Below, piece by piece: positions 57,984-64,000 of a stretch of 64,000 nucleotides of DNA. Source of the DNA: an uncultured Alistipes sp. (GTDB lineage Bacteria > Bacteroidota > Bacteroidia > Bacteroidales > Rikenellaceae); contig CALLRW010000042.1 of assembly GCA_938014215.1 (NCBI GenBank), positions 214,445 to 278,444 on the forward strand, read 5' to 3'. A model generated the notes under the pieces. That model saw only the letters and a program-made list of their open reading frames with translations. It was not told the DNA's origin and did no database searches. Position numbers and translations under genes: made by a program. The first letter of the stretch is position 1. Every line of letters starts with the position of its first letter.

Positions 57984-58631
57984 TCAGCACTCGAAGTCAA
58001 CGGGTTCGAAGAATTCCGGCCGATGGAAATCGGGCTTTTCCGAGATGATCGGCCTCCACGAGAGGAAGTGCGGATGGGAGAGCCGGTCGCCGCACTTGTA
58101 GAGGTTCACGCGGGCCTTCACGCCGCTCCAGTCCTCGATCCGGTGGCGGAACAGCGCCCGGGGCGGGATGGCCAGCGTCACCGACCAGCGGTTGTTGCCC
58201 TCGATCTCCTCGAAGGGCTCGCCGAAGGGGTAGGTCGTTTGGCGGATGACGTCGTCGATTATCTCCTGCGAGGCGTGGACGGCGTCGGCATGCGTATGGC
58301 GGAATCCAAGCAGCATGCGGCCGATGCAGGTGGTCTCGAAGTTGTAGTATCCGGTTTCGTCGCCGACGGCGAGGAAGAACTCCACGCAGGAGTCGGTCCA
58401 GACCTCGCCGTTGTCCGCCGTAACACGTGCAGCGGTGTAGTTTTCGGCCACGTCGAAGCGGATTATCAGCCGGTCGCCCGTGTGGAACATCCGGAAGCGT
58501 ACCTCCGGAGCATAGGGGTAGCCGGCCGGCCAGTTGCAGCAGGCAATCGGATGGGACTCGACCCGGGCAAAGGCCTCGTCGACGGCGGCCCGGTCTGCGG
58601 GGTTCACCCCGTTTATCTTGCGGATTTTCAT
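57984..58631 (-). CDS. CBM9-like carbohydrate-binding protein (cytosolic)
   Basis: A 215-residue protein with a DOMON/CBM9-like beta-sandwich (family 9-like proteins of Bacteroidetes). Recognisable segments are DRLIIRFDVAENYTAAR, VWTDSCVEFFLA and RVNLYKCGDRLSHPHFLSW. No signal peptide is present, so it seems to act in the cytosol, unusual for a carbohydrate-binding module. It starts 3 bases after the kinase-like gene's stop, so both are one transcript. The ligand is unknown; amino-sugar derivatives are suggested by the neighbours. Confidence 0.75.
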   Translation of the reverse strand: MKIRKINGVNPADRAAVDEAFARVESHPIACCNWPAGYPYAPEVRFRMFHTGDRLIIRFDVAENYTAARVTADNGEVWTDSCVEFFLAVGDETGYYNFETTCIGRMLLGFRHTHADAVHASQEIIDDVIRQTTYPFGEPFEEIEGNNRWSVTLAIPPRALFRHRIEDWSGVKARVNLYKCGDRLSHPHFLSWRPIISEKPDFHRPEFFEPVDFEC

Positions 58632-58634
58632 ACT

Positions 58635-59735
58635 CTATTTCTTATAGCGGTCTACGGTTTCGTGCACGGCTGCACACATGGCGGGGTATTGCTCCTCCAT
58701 GCTCTGCAGCAGGCGGTACTGGGCGCGGGTACGCACGAGGTTATGGTCCGGGTATTTGATTTTGTAGTAGCGGTCGCCGTCGATGTAGTCCATCAGGAAG
58801 CGCAGCACCTGTTCGTAGGTGATGTATCGGGCCGAGAAGGCCAGATGGTCGATCTCCGCCGGAACGAGCTCCCGGGCCCGCTGCGAGAGATACCCTTCGG
58901 TGTAGGCACGGAACATCTCGAGCGACATCCCGACGCGAGCCAGGTCGCGGTCATCCTCGTCGCCCGTATTGGCATAGGAGCGGATGGCGTCGCCGAAGTC
59001 GTTGAGCGACGTGGCGTTCATCACCGTATCGAGGTCGATGACGCAGAGTACGCGTCCCTGACGGTCGAAGAGGATGTTGTTGATTTTCGTATCGTTGTGC
59101 GTGACGCGCGTGGGGATCGTCCCCGCCTCGACCAGCTGCCAGAAGCCGAGCATCTCCTCCCGCCGCGCCTCGATCCAGTCGATCTCCTCCGCGAGGCTCT
59201 TCACGCGGCCGGCGGCATCGCCGCGCAGCGCCTCGTCCCACTGGCGGAACCGGAAGCGGATGTTGTGGAATCCCGGGATGGTCTCCGCAAGGGGCTCCGT
59301 GAAGTCGGAGAGCTGTGACTGGAATTTGCCGATACCATCGCCGCCCATGCGGGCCAGCTCCGGGGAGTCGGCCTTGTTGTAGGCCACCGTATCGGCGATG
59401 AAGACCGTCACGGCCCAGTATTCGCCCCGTTCATCCCGGTAGCAGAGAGCTCCGTCGCGGGTCGGGACGACGGTCATCGCTTCGCGCAGCGGATCGCCCC
59501 CTTCGGCCGCGACCCGCCGGCGGATATGGTCGCTGACCTTGCGGATGTTCTCCATCATGGCCGGAATATCGGGGAAGATGTTGCGGTTCTTGCGCTGGAG
59601 AATGTAGTCCGGGGCCGCGCCTTCGGTTCGGATGAGGAAGGTGTCGTTGATGAATCCGTCGCCCAGCGAGTCGATCGAGGCGATACGGCCGTCGAGCGCG
59701 AACTGCGACGCAATATGCAGTAGTTGTTCCTTCAT
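58635..59735 (-). CDS. Phosphotransferase (APH fold), anomeric N-acetylhexosamine kinase-like
   Basis: A 366-residue kinase of the aminoglycoside-phosphotransferase/choline-kinase fold. The N-lobe has SLGDGFINDTFLI; the catalytic loop is THNDTKINNILFD (Brenner-type His-x-Asp) near residues 215-227, and the metal Asp is in CVIDLDTVM. Proteins of this kind in amino-sugar clusters include N-acetylhexosamine 1-kinase (NahK), which phosphorylates GlcNAc/GalNAc at C1. The assignment is by fold and context, not by specific residues. ATG 59735 (MKEQLLHIASQF) was chosen; the upstream frame overlaps the promoter. First gene of the cluster running to nagB. Confidence 0.8.
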   Translation of the reverse strand: MKEQLLHIASQFALDGRIASIDSLGDGFINDTFLIRTEGAAPDYILQRKNRNIFPDIPAMMENIRKVSDHIRRRVAAEGGDPLREAMTVVPTRDGALCYRDERGEYWAVTVFIADTVAYNKADSPELARMGGDGIGKFQSQLSDFTEPLAETIPGFHNIRFRFRQWDEALRGDAAGRVKSLAEEIDWIEARREEMLGFWQLVEAGTIPTRVTHNDTKINNILFDRQGRVLCVIDLDTVMNATSLNDFGDAIRSYANTGDEDDRDLARVGMSLEMFRAYTEGYLSQRARELVPAEIDHLAFSARYITYEQVLRFLMDYIDGDRYYKIKYPDHNLVRTRAQYRLLQSMEEQYPAMCAAVHETVDRYKK

Positions 59736-59794
59736 GCGGTGAAGTCGGTTTCGGTTTTCAGGTTTACGGCGGTTTTCAGGCTTTGTTGCACTCC

Positions 59795-59802
59795 CAAAGG
59801 TA
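59795..59802 (-). promoter_or_regulatory. Promoter -7 box (TACCTTTG) of the amino-sugar cluster
   Basis: Minus-strand TACCTTTG, 59 bp before the kinase ATG. Confidence 0.6.
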
Positions 59803-59837
59803 TTAAAAATAACGCACAAATGCAACCCGAAAGTATG

Positions 59838-59875
59838 AAAAAGCCCGCTTTTCCTTTTGGGGAAAGCGGGCTTTG
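59838..59875 (-). terminator. Terminator downstream of manA
   Basis: Stem AAAGCCCGCTTT/AAAGCGGGCTTT with an A-run on the plus strand, thus a T-tract on the minus strand. It separates the manA transcript from the amino-sugar cluster. Confidence 0.85.
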
Positions 59876-59953
59876 GCGTTCATTTCGAATCCGTTCGAAC
59901 GGATTGCGTGTCGGAGAATGGCGTCGGGTTGGATTTGCCATTCATCGTCGTTG

Positions 59954-60919
59954 TCAGGCGATCCAGCTCGTCAGCAGCTTCATCTTTCCTTCGGGCGTGA
60001 AGCGCAGCGTGCGGGTCGTGGCCGGCAGCAGCACGGTCTCGCCCTGATGAACGGCGATCGACTCGCCGCGGTCGTCGGTCAGCGTGCCGTGTCCCTCGAG
60101 GCACATCACCACCACGAACGTATCGAGCTTCGAGAGGTCGAGCGTCTGCTCGCGGGTCAGGTCGAAGAGCGACGTGGTGAAGTAGGGGCACGAAACCAGT
60201 TCGACACGCGTGTCGCGGGCCGGCGTGTAGTGCGTGCGGTAGTCGGGCAGCACGGTGTAGTCGATGGCGCCTTTGGCCTGTTCGGTGTGGAGTTCGCGGG
60301 GTTTGCCGTCGGCTCCCACACGGCCGTAGTCGTAGATGCGGTAGGTGATGTTCGACGTCTGCTGGATCTCGGCGATGAACGATCCGGCGCCGATGGCGTG
60401 TACGCGGCCGGCAGGCAGGAAGAAGACATCGCCCGGACGGATCGCATAGTCGGCCAGGATATCCGTGATGGTGTTGTTGTTGACGCTGGCCTCATACTCC
60501 TCGGGGGTCACCTGCTTCGAGAAGCCCGAGCGCAGATGGGCGCCCTCGTCCGTAGCTACGACATACCACATTTCGGTCTTGCCCTTCGAGTGGTGGCGCT
60601 CCCAGGCGAGCTGGTCGTTCGGGTGTACCTGGATCGAGAGGTCCTGGCGGGCGTCGATGAACTTGATCAGCAGCGGGAATTCGTTGCCGAAACGCTCGTA
60701 GTTGGCCTTGCCGAGCAGGCTGGCGCCGTGACGGGCCAGCAGGTCGGGGAGCTTCGTACCGGCTTCGGGGCCGTTTGCGACGACGGACTCGTTGCCCTCG
60801 ACGCCCGAGAGTTCCCAGCTCTCGCCGATGTTGTGCTGATCGGTTTCGATCTGCTTGTAGGGGGCGATCTTCTCGCCGCCCCAGATCAGGGATTTCAGAA
60901 TCGGTTGAAACTTATACAT
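59954..60919 (-). CDS. manA: Mannose-6-phosphate isomerase (type I)
   Basis: ManA interconverts mannose 6-phosphate and fructose 6-phosphate. The 321-residue cupin enzyme has IWGGEKIAPYK near the start, zinc ligands in SIQVHPNDQLA and GKTEMWYVV, and the signature FFLPAGRVHAIGAG with the third zinc His. The C-terminal cupin half holds CLEGHGTL. ATG 60919 (MYKFQPILKS) is the family start. It overlaps the region just after the ROK gene (4 bases between them), so the two are co-transcribed and together feed hexoses into glycolysis. Confidence 0.94.
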   Translation of the reverse strand: MYKFQPILKSLIWGGEKIAPYKQIETDQHNIGESWELSGVEGNESVVANGPEAGTKLPDLLARHGASLLGKANYERFGNEFPLLIKFIDARQDLSIQVHPNDQLAWERHHSKGKTEMWYVVATDEGAHLRSGFSKQVTPEEYEASVNNNTITDILADYAIRPGDVFFLPAGRVHAIGAGSFIAEIQQTSNITYRIYDYGRVGADGKPRELHTEQAKGAIDYTVLPDYRTHYTPARDTRVELVSCPYFTTSLFDLTREQTLDLSKLDTFVVVMCLEGHGTLTDDRGESIAVHQGETVLLPATTRTLRFTPEGKMKLLTSWIA

Positions 60920-60923
60920 GACG

Positions 60924-62030
60924 TTATGCGCTTTGTGCATCCAGTTGACTCAGTGCGAAGGCGTAGGCACCGACCGAGATGGCCTTGCTGGCGCCCAGTT
61001 TGGAGATCATCACGCCGACGCGTTTCTGCGGATCGTAGACCACATAGCGGTCCGTGCCGTAGACCTTGAGCGTGCGCTGGTCGCCGCGGGCGAACTCGAG
61101 GAATTCGGCCTCGTCGTCCAGGTCGTAGACCTTCATCTGTACGCGGTTGAGCTCGTTGCCGTTCATCTGGTGGATCTTCGAGCGCAGTTCGCGCAGCAGG
61201 CTCGGCATGATCCACTTGCGGGCTGCGGTGATGCCGCCGCCGATGACGATCAGGCCGTCGATCAGCGTCACGGCCGTAGCCATGGCGTCGCCGGCCACCT
61301 CGCCGAATTCGGCGAAGGTCTTGCGGGCGGCCTCCATGTCGCCCGGGCGGGTTCCGTCGGCGATTTCACAGATATCCTTGGGTTCCAGACCGTGGTCGGG
61401 GTTGCCGGTCAGTTCGCCGTAGACGCGCTTGATGGCCCGCACGGCGACGCCGTCCTCGACGATGATGTCGGGGAACTTCTTGTGGCGCAGGCAGAAGGTC
61501 TCGACGCAGGAGTTGTCGCCGCGGTTGAGGCGGTTGTCGACGACGATGCCGATGCCGAATCCCGTGCCGAAGGTATAACCCAGCAGGTTCTTGTAGCGTT
61601 TGGGGCTGTGGAGGGCCTCCAGACGGGCGTTGATTTCGGGCAGGGCGCCGCCAAGGGCCTCACCGTAGGCGAACAGGTCGCCGTCGTTGTTGATGAAGAC
61701 CGGGATGCCGAACGTTGCCTCGAGGAACGGCCCGAGGGCCACGCCGTCGCGGAACGAGGGGAAGTTGGGCAGATAGCCGCCGATGATGCCGTTGGGGTAG
61801 TCGGCCGGGCCGGGGAAGGCGAAGCTGATGGCTACGGGTTTCTCGGGGAGTCGGGCGATGACCTGACGGAAGCCGTCGACCATCGTGGCGAGGCACTCGT
61901 CGAGGTTGGCGGCGTGCGAGGGCATGGTGATGGGGTCGACGATGAATTGGTTGGCCTGCATGGCACCGAAGACGAAGTTCGTGCCGCCGGCGTCGAGGGT
62001 GATGACCACCCGGTTGTCGTGACTGTACAT
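60924..62030 (-). CDS. ROK-family sugar kinase (glucokinase or related)
   Basis: A 368-residue ROK kinase. The phosphate loop is ITLDAGGTNFVFGA near residues 9-22. The catalytic Asp lies in VFINNDGDLFAYGEALGG near 110-127, and LLGYTFGTGFGIGIVV follows. The usual ROK zinc motif CxCGxxGC is not intact: the matching region reads SCVETFCLRHKKF. A glycine-rich GLIVIGGGIT strand closes the fold. There is no DNA-binding domain, so it is an enzyme rather than a regulator. The substrate is probably glucose, mannose, fructose or an amino sugar; manA next door suggests mannose/fructose metabolism. Confidence 0.88.
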   Translation of the reverse strand: MYSHDNRVVITLDAGGTNFVFGAMQANQFIVDPITMPSHAANLDECLATMVDGFRQVIARLPEKPVAISFAFPGPADYPNGIIGGYLPNFPSFRDGVALGPFLEATFGIPVFINNDGDLFAYGEALGGALPEINARLEALHSPKRYKNLLGYTFGTGFGIGIVVDNRLNRGDNSCVETFCLRHKKFPDIIVEDGVAVRAIKRVYGELTGNPDHGLEPKDICEIADGTRPGDMEAARKTFAEFGEVAGDAMATAVTLIDGLIVIGGGITAARKWIMPSLLRELRSKIHQMNGNELNRVQMKVYDLDDEAEFLEFARGDQRTLKVYGTDRYVVYDPQKRVGVMISKLGASKAISVGAYAFALSQLDAQSA

Positions 62031-62068
62031 ATCAGAATTTGGTTAGATTCTTCAAGGTTTTCGTTCGA

Positions 62069-62076
62069 CAAAGGTA
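62069..62076 (-). promoter_or_regulatory. Promoter -7 box (TACCTTTG) of the ROK kinase-manA operon
   Basis: Minus-strand TACCTTTG, 38 bp before the ATG at 62030. Confidence 0.65.
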
Positions 62077-62345
62077 GGAAATTTTGCGGGCTCCGCCAAG
62101 TCTGCGGGCCGCGATCGGAAGAAAAAGCCCGAATCCCGCCCAGGGGGGCTTCTCTGCGGGGTCTCCGGCTGCGGAGCGGCGTCTTTTCCGGCGGATCGGG
62201 GCCGGAAGGGCGGGGGATGGGCCGGATGGACGGGGCGGGTTGCGTGCCGGGGCGGAACGGCTGACTCCCGGAGTGGAGGCGCTTCGGGCGGTGATCCGTG
62301 TAAAAGTTACGGCCCGCAGGGTGAACAACCTGCCCGGAAAATCGG
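62077..62345. other. GC-rich gap between divergent transcripts, no gene recognised
   Basis: About 270 bp between the ROK promoter and the GNAT-nitrilase promoter. Frames are open but resemble no family. I see no repeats of note or RNA motif. Confidence 0.5.
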
Positions 62346-62353
62346 TATCTTTG
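62346..62353 (+). promoter_or_regulatory. Promoter -7 box (TATCTTTG) of the GNAT-nitrilase gene
   Basis: Plus-strand TATCTTTG, 35 bp before the ATG at 62389. Confidence 0.7.
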
Positions 62354-62388
62354 CGCCCGTTAACGATCCCAAGCAAAGAACCGAAACG

Positions 62389-63927
62389 ATGGATATTACG
62401 AAAATCAACAAGGTCGAGATCCGCAACCTCCAGCGCGAGGACTACGATCAGCTGGCCTCCTCCTTCACGCGCGTCTATGCCGACGGCAGCGATGTCTTCT
62501 GGACCCCGGCCCAGATCGACAAACTCATCCGCATCTTCCCTGAGGGGCAGATCGTCGTGGTGGTCGACGACAAGATCGTCGGCTGCGCCCTCTCGATCAT
62601 CGTCAACTACGACCTGGTCAAGGGTGACCACACCTACGCCCAGGTGACCGGCAACGAGACCTTCGACACCCACACCCGCAAGGGCAACATCCTCTACGGC
62701 ATCGAGGTCTTCATCCACCCCGACTACCGCGGCCTGCGCCTCGGCCGACGCATGTACGAATACCGCAAGGAGCTCTGCGAGAAGCTCAATCTGAAGGCGA
62801 TCATGTTTGGCGGCCGCCTGCCCAACTACCACAAGTATGCCGACCGCATGCGCCCGAAGGAGTATATCGACAAGGTCCGCAAGCGCGAGATCTACGATCC
62901 GGTGCTGCTGTTCCAGCTGTCGAACGACTTCCACGTGCGCAAGGTCATGCGCAACTACCTGCCCAACGACGAGGAGTCGCGCCACTTCGCCTGCCTGCTG
63001 CAGTGGGACAACATCTACTATCAGGCTCCGACCGAGGAGTATGTCCAGCCCAAGACTACCGTGCGGGTGGGGCTCGTGCAGTGGCAGATGCGCACCTACA
63101 CGACGCTGGACGACCTCTTCGAGCAGGTCGAGTTCTTCGTCGATTCGGTGAGCCGCTACCAGAGCGACTTCGTCCTCTTCCCCGAGTACTTCAACGCCCC
63201 GCTCATGGCGCGCTTCAACGACGCCGGCGAATCGCAGGCCATCCGCGGGCTGGCCGGCTATACGGACGACATCCGCGAACGCTTCGTCGGGCTGGCCATC
63301 AAGTACAACATCAACATCATCACGGGCAGCATGCCCTACGTGCGTGAGGACGGTCTGCTGTACAACGTGGGCTTCCTCTGCCGCCGCGACGGCAGCTACG
63401 AGATGTACGAGAAGCTGCACGTCACGCCCGACGAGATGAAGTGCTGGGGGCTGAGCGGCGGCCGGGCGATCCGCACCTTCGAGACCGACTGCGCGCGCAT
63501 CGGCGTGCTGATCTGCTACGACGTGGAGTTCCCCGAGCTGTCGCGCATCATGGCCGACGAGGGGATGCAGATCCTCTTCGTGCCCTTCCTGACCGATACG
63601 CAGAATGCCTATTCGCGGGTGCGCGTGTGTGCTCAGGCCCGCGCCATCGAGAACGAGTGTTTCGTGGCGATTGCGGGCAGTGTGGGCAACCTGCCGCGCG
63701 TCCACAACATGGATATTCAGTATGCGCAGTCGGGCGTCTTCACGCCGTGCGATTTTGCCTTCCCGACGGACGGACGCCGCGCCGAGGCAACCCCCAATAC
63801 GGAGATGATCCTCATCTCGGATGTCGATCTCGATCTGCTGAACGAGCTGCACACCTACGGCAGCGTGCGCAACCTGAAGGATCGGCGTCATGATTTGTAC
63901 GAACTGCGGGTCCGCAACAAGCAGTAG
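62389..63927 (+). CDS. GNAT acetyltransferase-carbon-nitrogen hydrolase fusion
   Basis: A 512-residue two-domain protein. Residues 1 to about 210 form a GNAT domain with GIEVFIHPDYRGLRLGRRMYEYRKEL as the acetyl-CoA loop (quoted by its ends). Residues about 225-500 form a nitrilase-superfamily amidase with the triad visible: Glu in LFPEYF, Lys in YEKLHVTPDE and Cys in LICYDVEFPE. This fusion is a known but poorly studied amidohydrolase type. The substrate is unknown; it could acylate and hydrolyse related amides. It is monocistronic at the right end of the window with a promoter 35 bases upstream. Confidence 0.92.
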   Translation: MDITKINKVEIRNLQREDYDQLASSFTRVYADGSDVFWTPAQIDKLIRIFPEGQIVVVVDDKIVGCALSIIVNYDLVKGDHTYAQVTGNETFDTHTRKGNILYGIEVFIHPDYRGLRLGRRMYEYRKELCEKLNLKAIMFGGRLPNYHKYADRMRPKEYIDKVRKREIYDPVLLFQLSNDFHVRKVMRNYLPNDEESRHFACLLQWDNIYYQAPTEEYVQPKTTVRVGLVQWQMRTYTTLDDLFEQVEFFVDSVSRYQSDFVLFPEYFNAPLMARFNDAGESQAIRGLAGYTDDIRERFVGLAIKYNINIITGSMPYVREDGLLYNVGFLCRRDGSYEMYEKLHVTPDEMKCWGLSGGRAIRTFETDCARIGVLICYDVEFPELSRIMADEGMQILFVPFLTDTQNAYSRVRVCAQARAIENECFVAIAGSVGNLPRVHNMDIQYAQSGVFTPCDFAFPTDGRRAEATPNTEMILISDVDLDLLNELHTYGSVRNLKDRRHDLYELRVRNKQ

Positions 63928-64000
63928 CGGACTATTGCCTGGCAGCGAGCTGTTTAGCCGCTGAGTCCGGGCCGGATTGGCGGAAAGGGAGCCGGGGTGC

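Overview
The window looks like a chromosomal segment of a GC-rich member of the Bacteroidales, most like Alistipes/Rikenellaceae. That placement is an inference from four things: high-GC coding sequence, repeated Bacteroidetes-type promoter boxes (TAnnTTTG), Bacteroidetes-restricted families (DUF2851, DUF4377, NigD-like, DUF4153, DUF4465, a HU/CCDC81-like SPOR protein, hybrid two-component sensor remnants), and a Bacteroidetes-style SecA. Most of the window is housekeeping DNA. I see no rRNA, insertion sequence, prophage, CRISPR array or SusC/SusD pair. There is one tRNA, tRNA-Arg(CCG).

Layout. 1-5.1 kb (minus): the start of secA, then an operon of a PafA-like phosphatase that has lost its metal ligands, sufE, a DUF59/SufT-like gene and DUF2851. 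5-19 kb: GSCFA protein and ispE (divergent), rpiB, a DUF454 membrane protein, a DUF4377 lipoprotein, typA, aroB, an AraC regulator, a membrane-domain/cytidylate-kinase-like fusion, malic enzyme, an outer-membrane beta-barrel, ruvB and a NigD-like lipoprotein. 19.4-21.7 kb: an ECF sigma factor with a partner that appears to span both membranes (cytosolic N-terminus, one TM helix, long linker, outer-membrane barrel). 22-27.5 kb: tRNA-Arg, an S24-like regulator without its catalytic dyad, ribE, a sensor kinase, lgt, a HU-like/SPOR protein and a GtrA protein. 28-43 kb: uvrB, dnaG, smpB, a HAD phosphatase, tsaB, rmuC, rpe, an ABC-F protein, rlmB, a DUF4153 protein and a YgjP-type metallopeptidase.

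43-64 kb is richer in sugar metabolism: a DeoR regulator, a glycerophosphodiesterase, galK, the scar of a deleted polysaccharide-utilisation locus in front of a GH3 beta-glucosidase, a ROK repressor, and a minus-strand amino-sugar cluster (nagB, a NagB/PIG-L deacetylase fusion, a CBM9-like protein, an anomeric-kinase-like phosphotransferase, then manA and a ROK kinase). Between these lies an isolated cobalamin-riboswitch transcript encoding two DUF4465 surface lipoproteins, probably for vitamin B12 capture. The window ends with a GNAT-nitrilase fusion.

Two window-wide patterns stand out. First, several genes have a TAnnTTTG box exactly 4 nt (or 6 nt) before the start codon, so their mRNAs should be leaderless. 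Second, GC-rich degenerate repeats of about 12-16 bp (up to a 46-bp higher-order unit) fill gaps between genes and also appear in frame as linkers, tails and one 92-residue insertion in an acetyltransferase.
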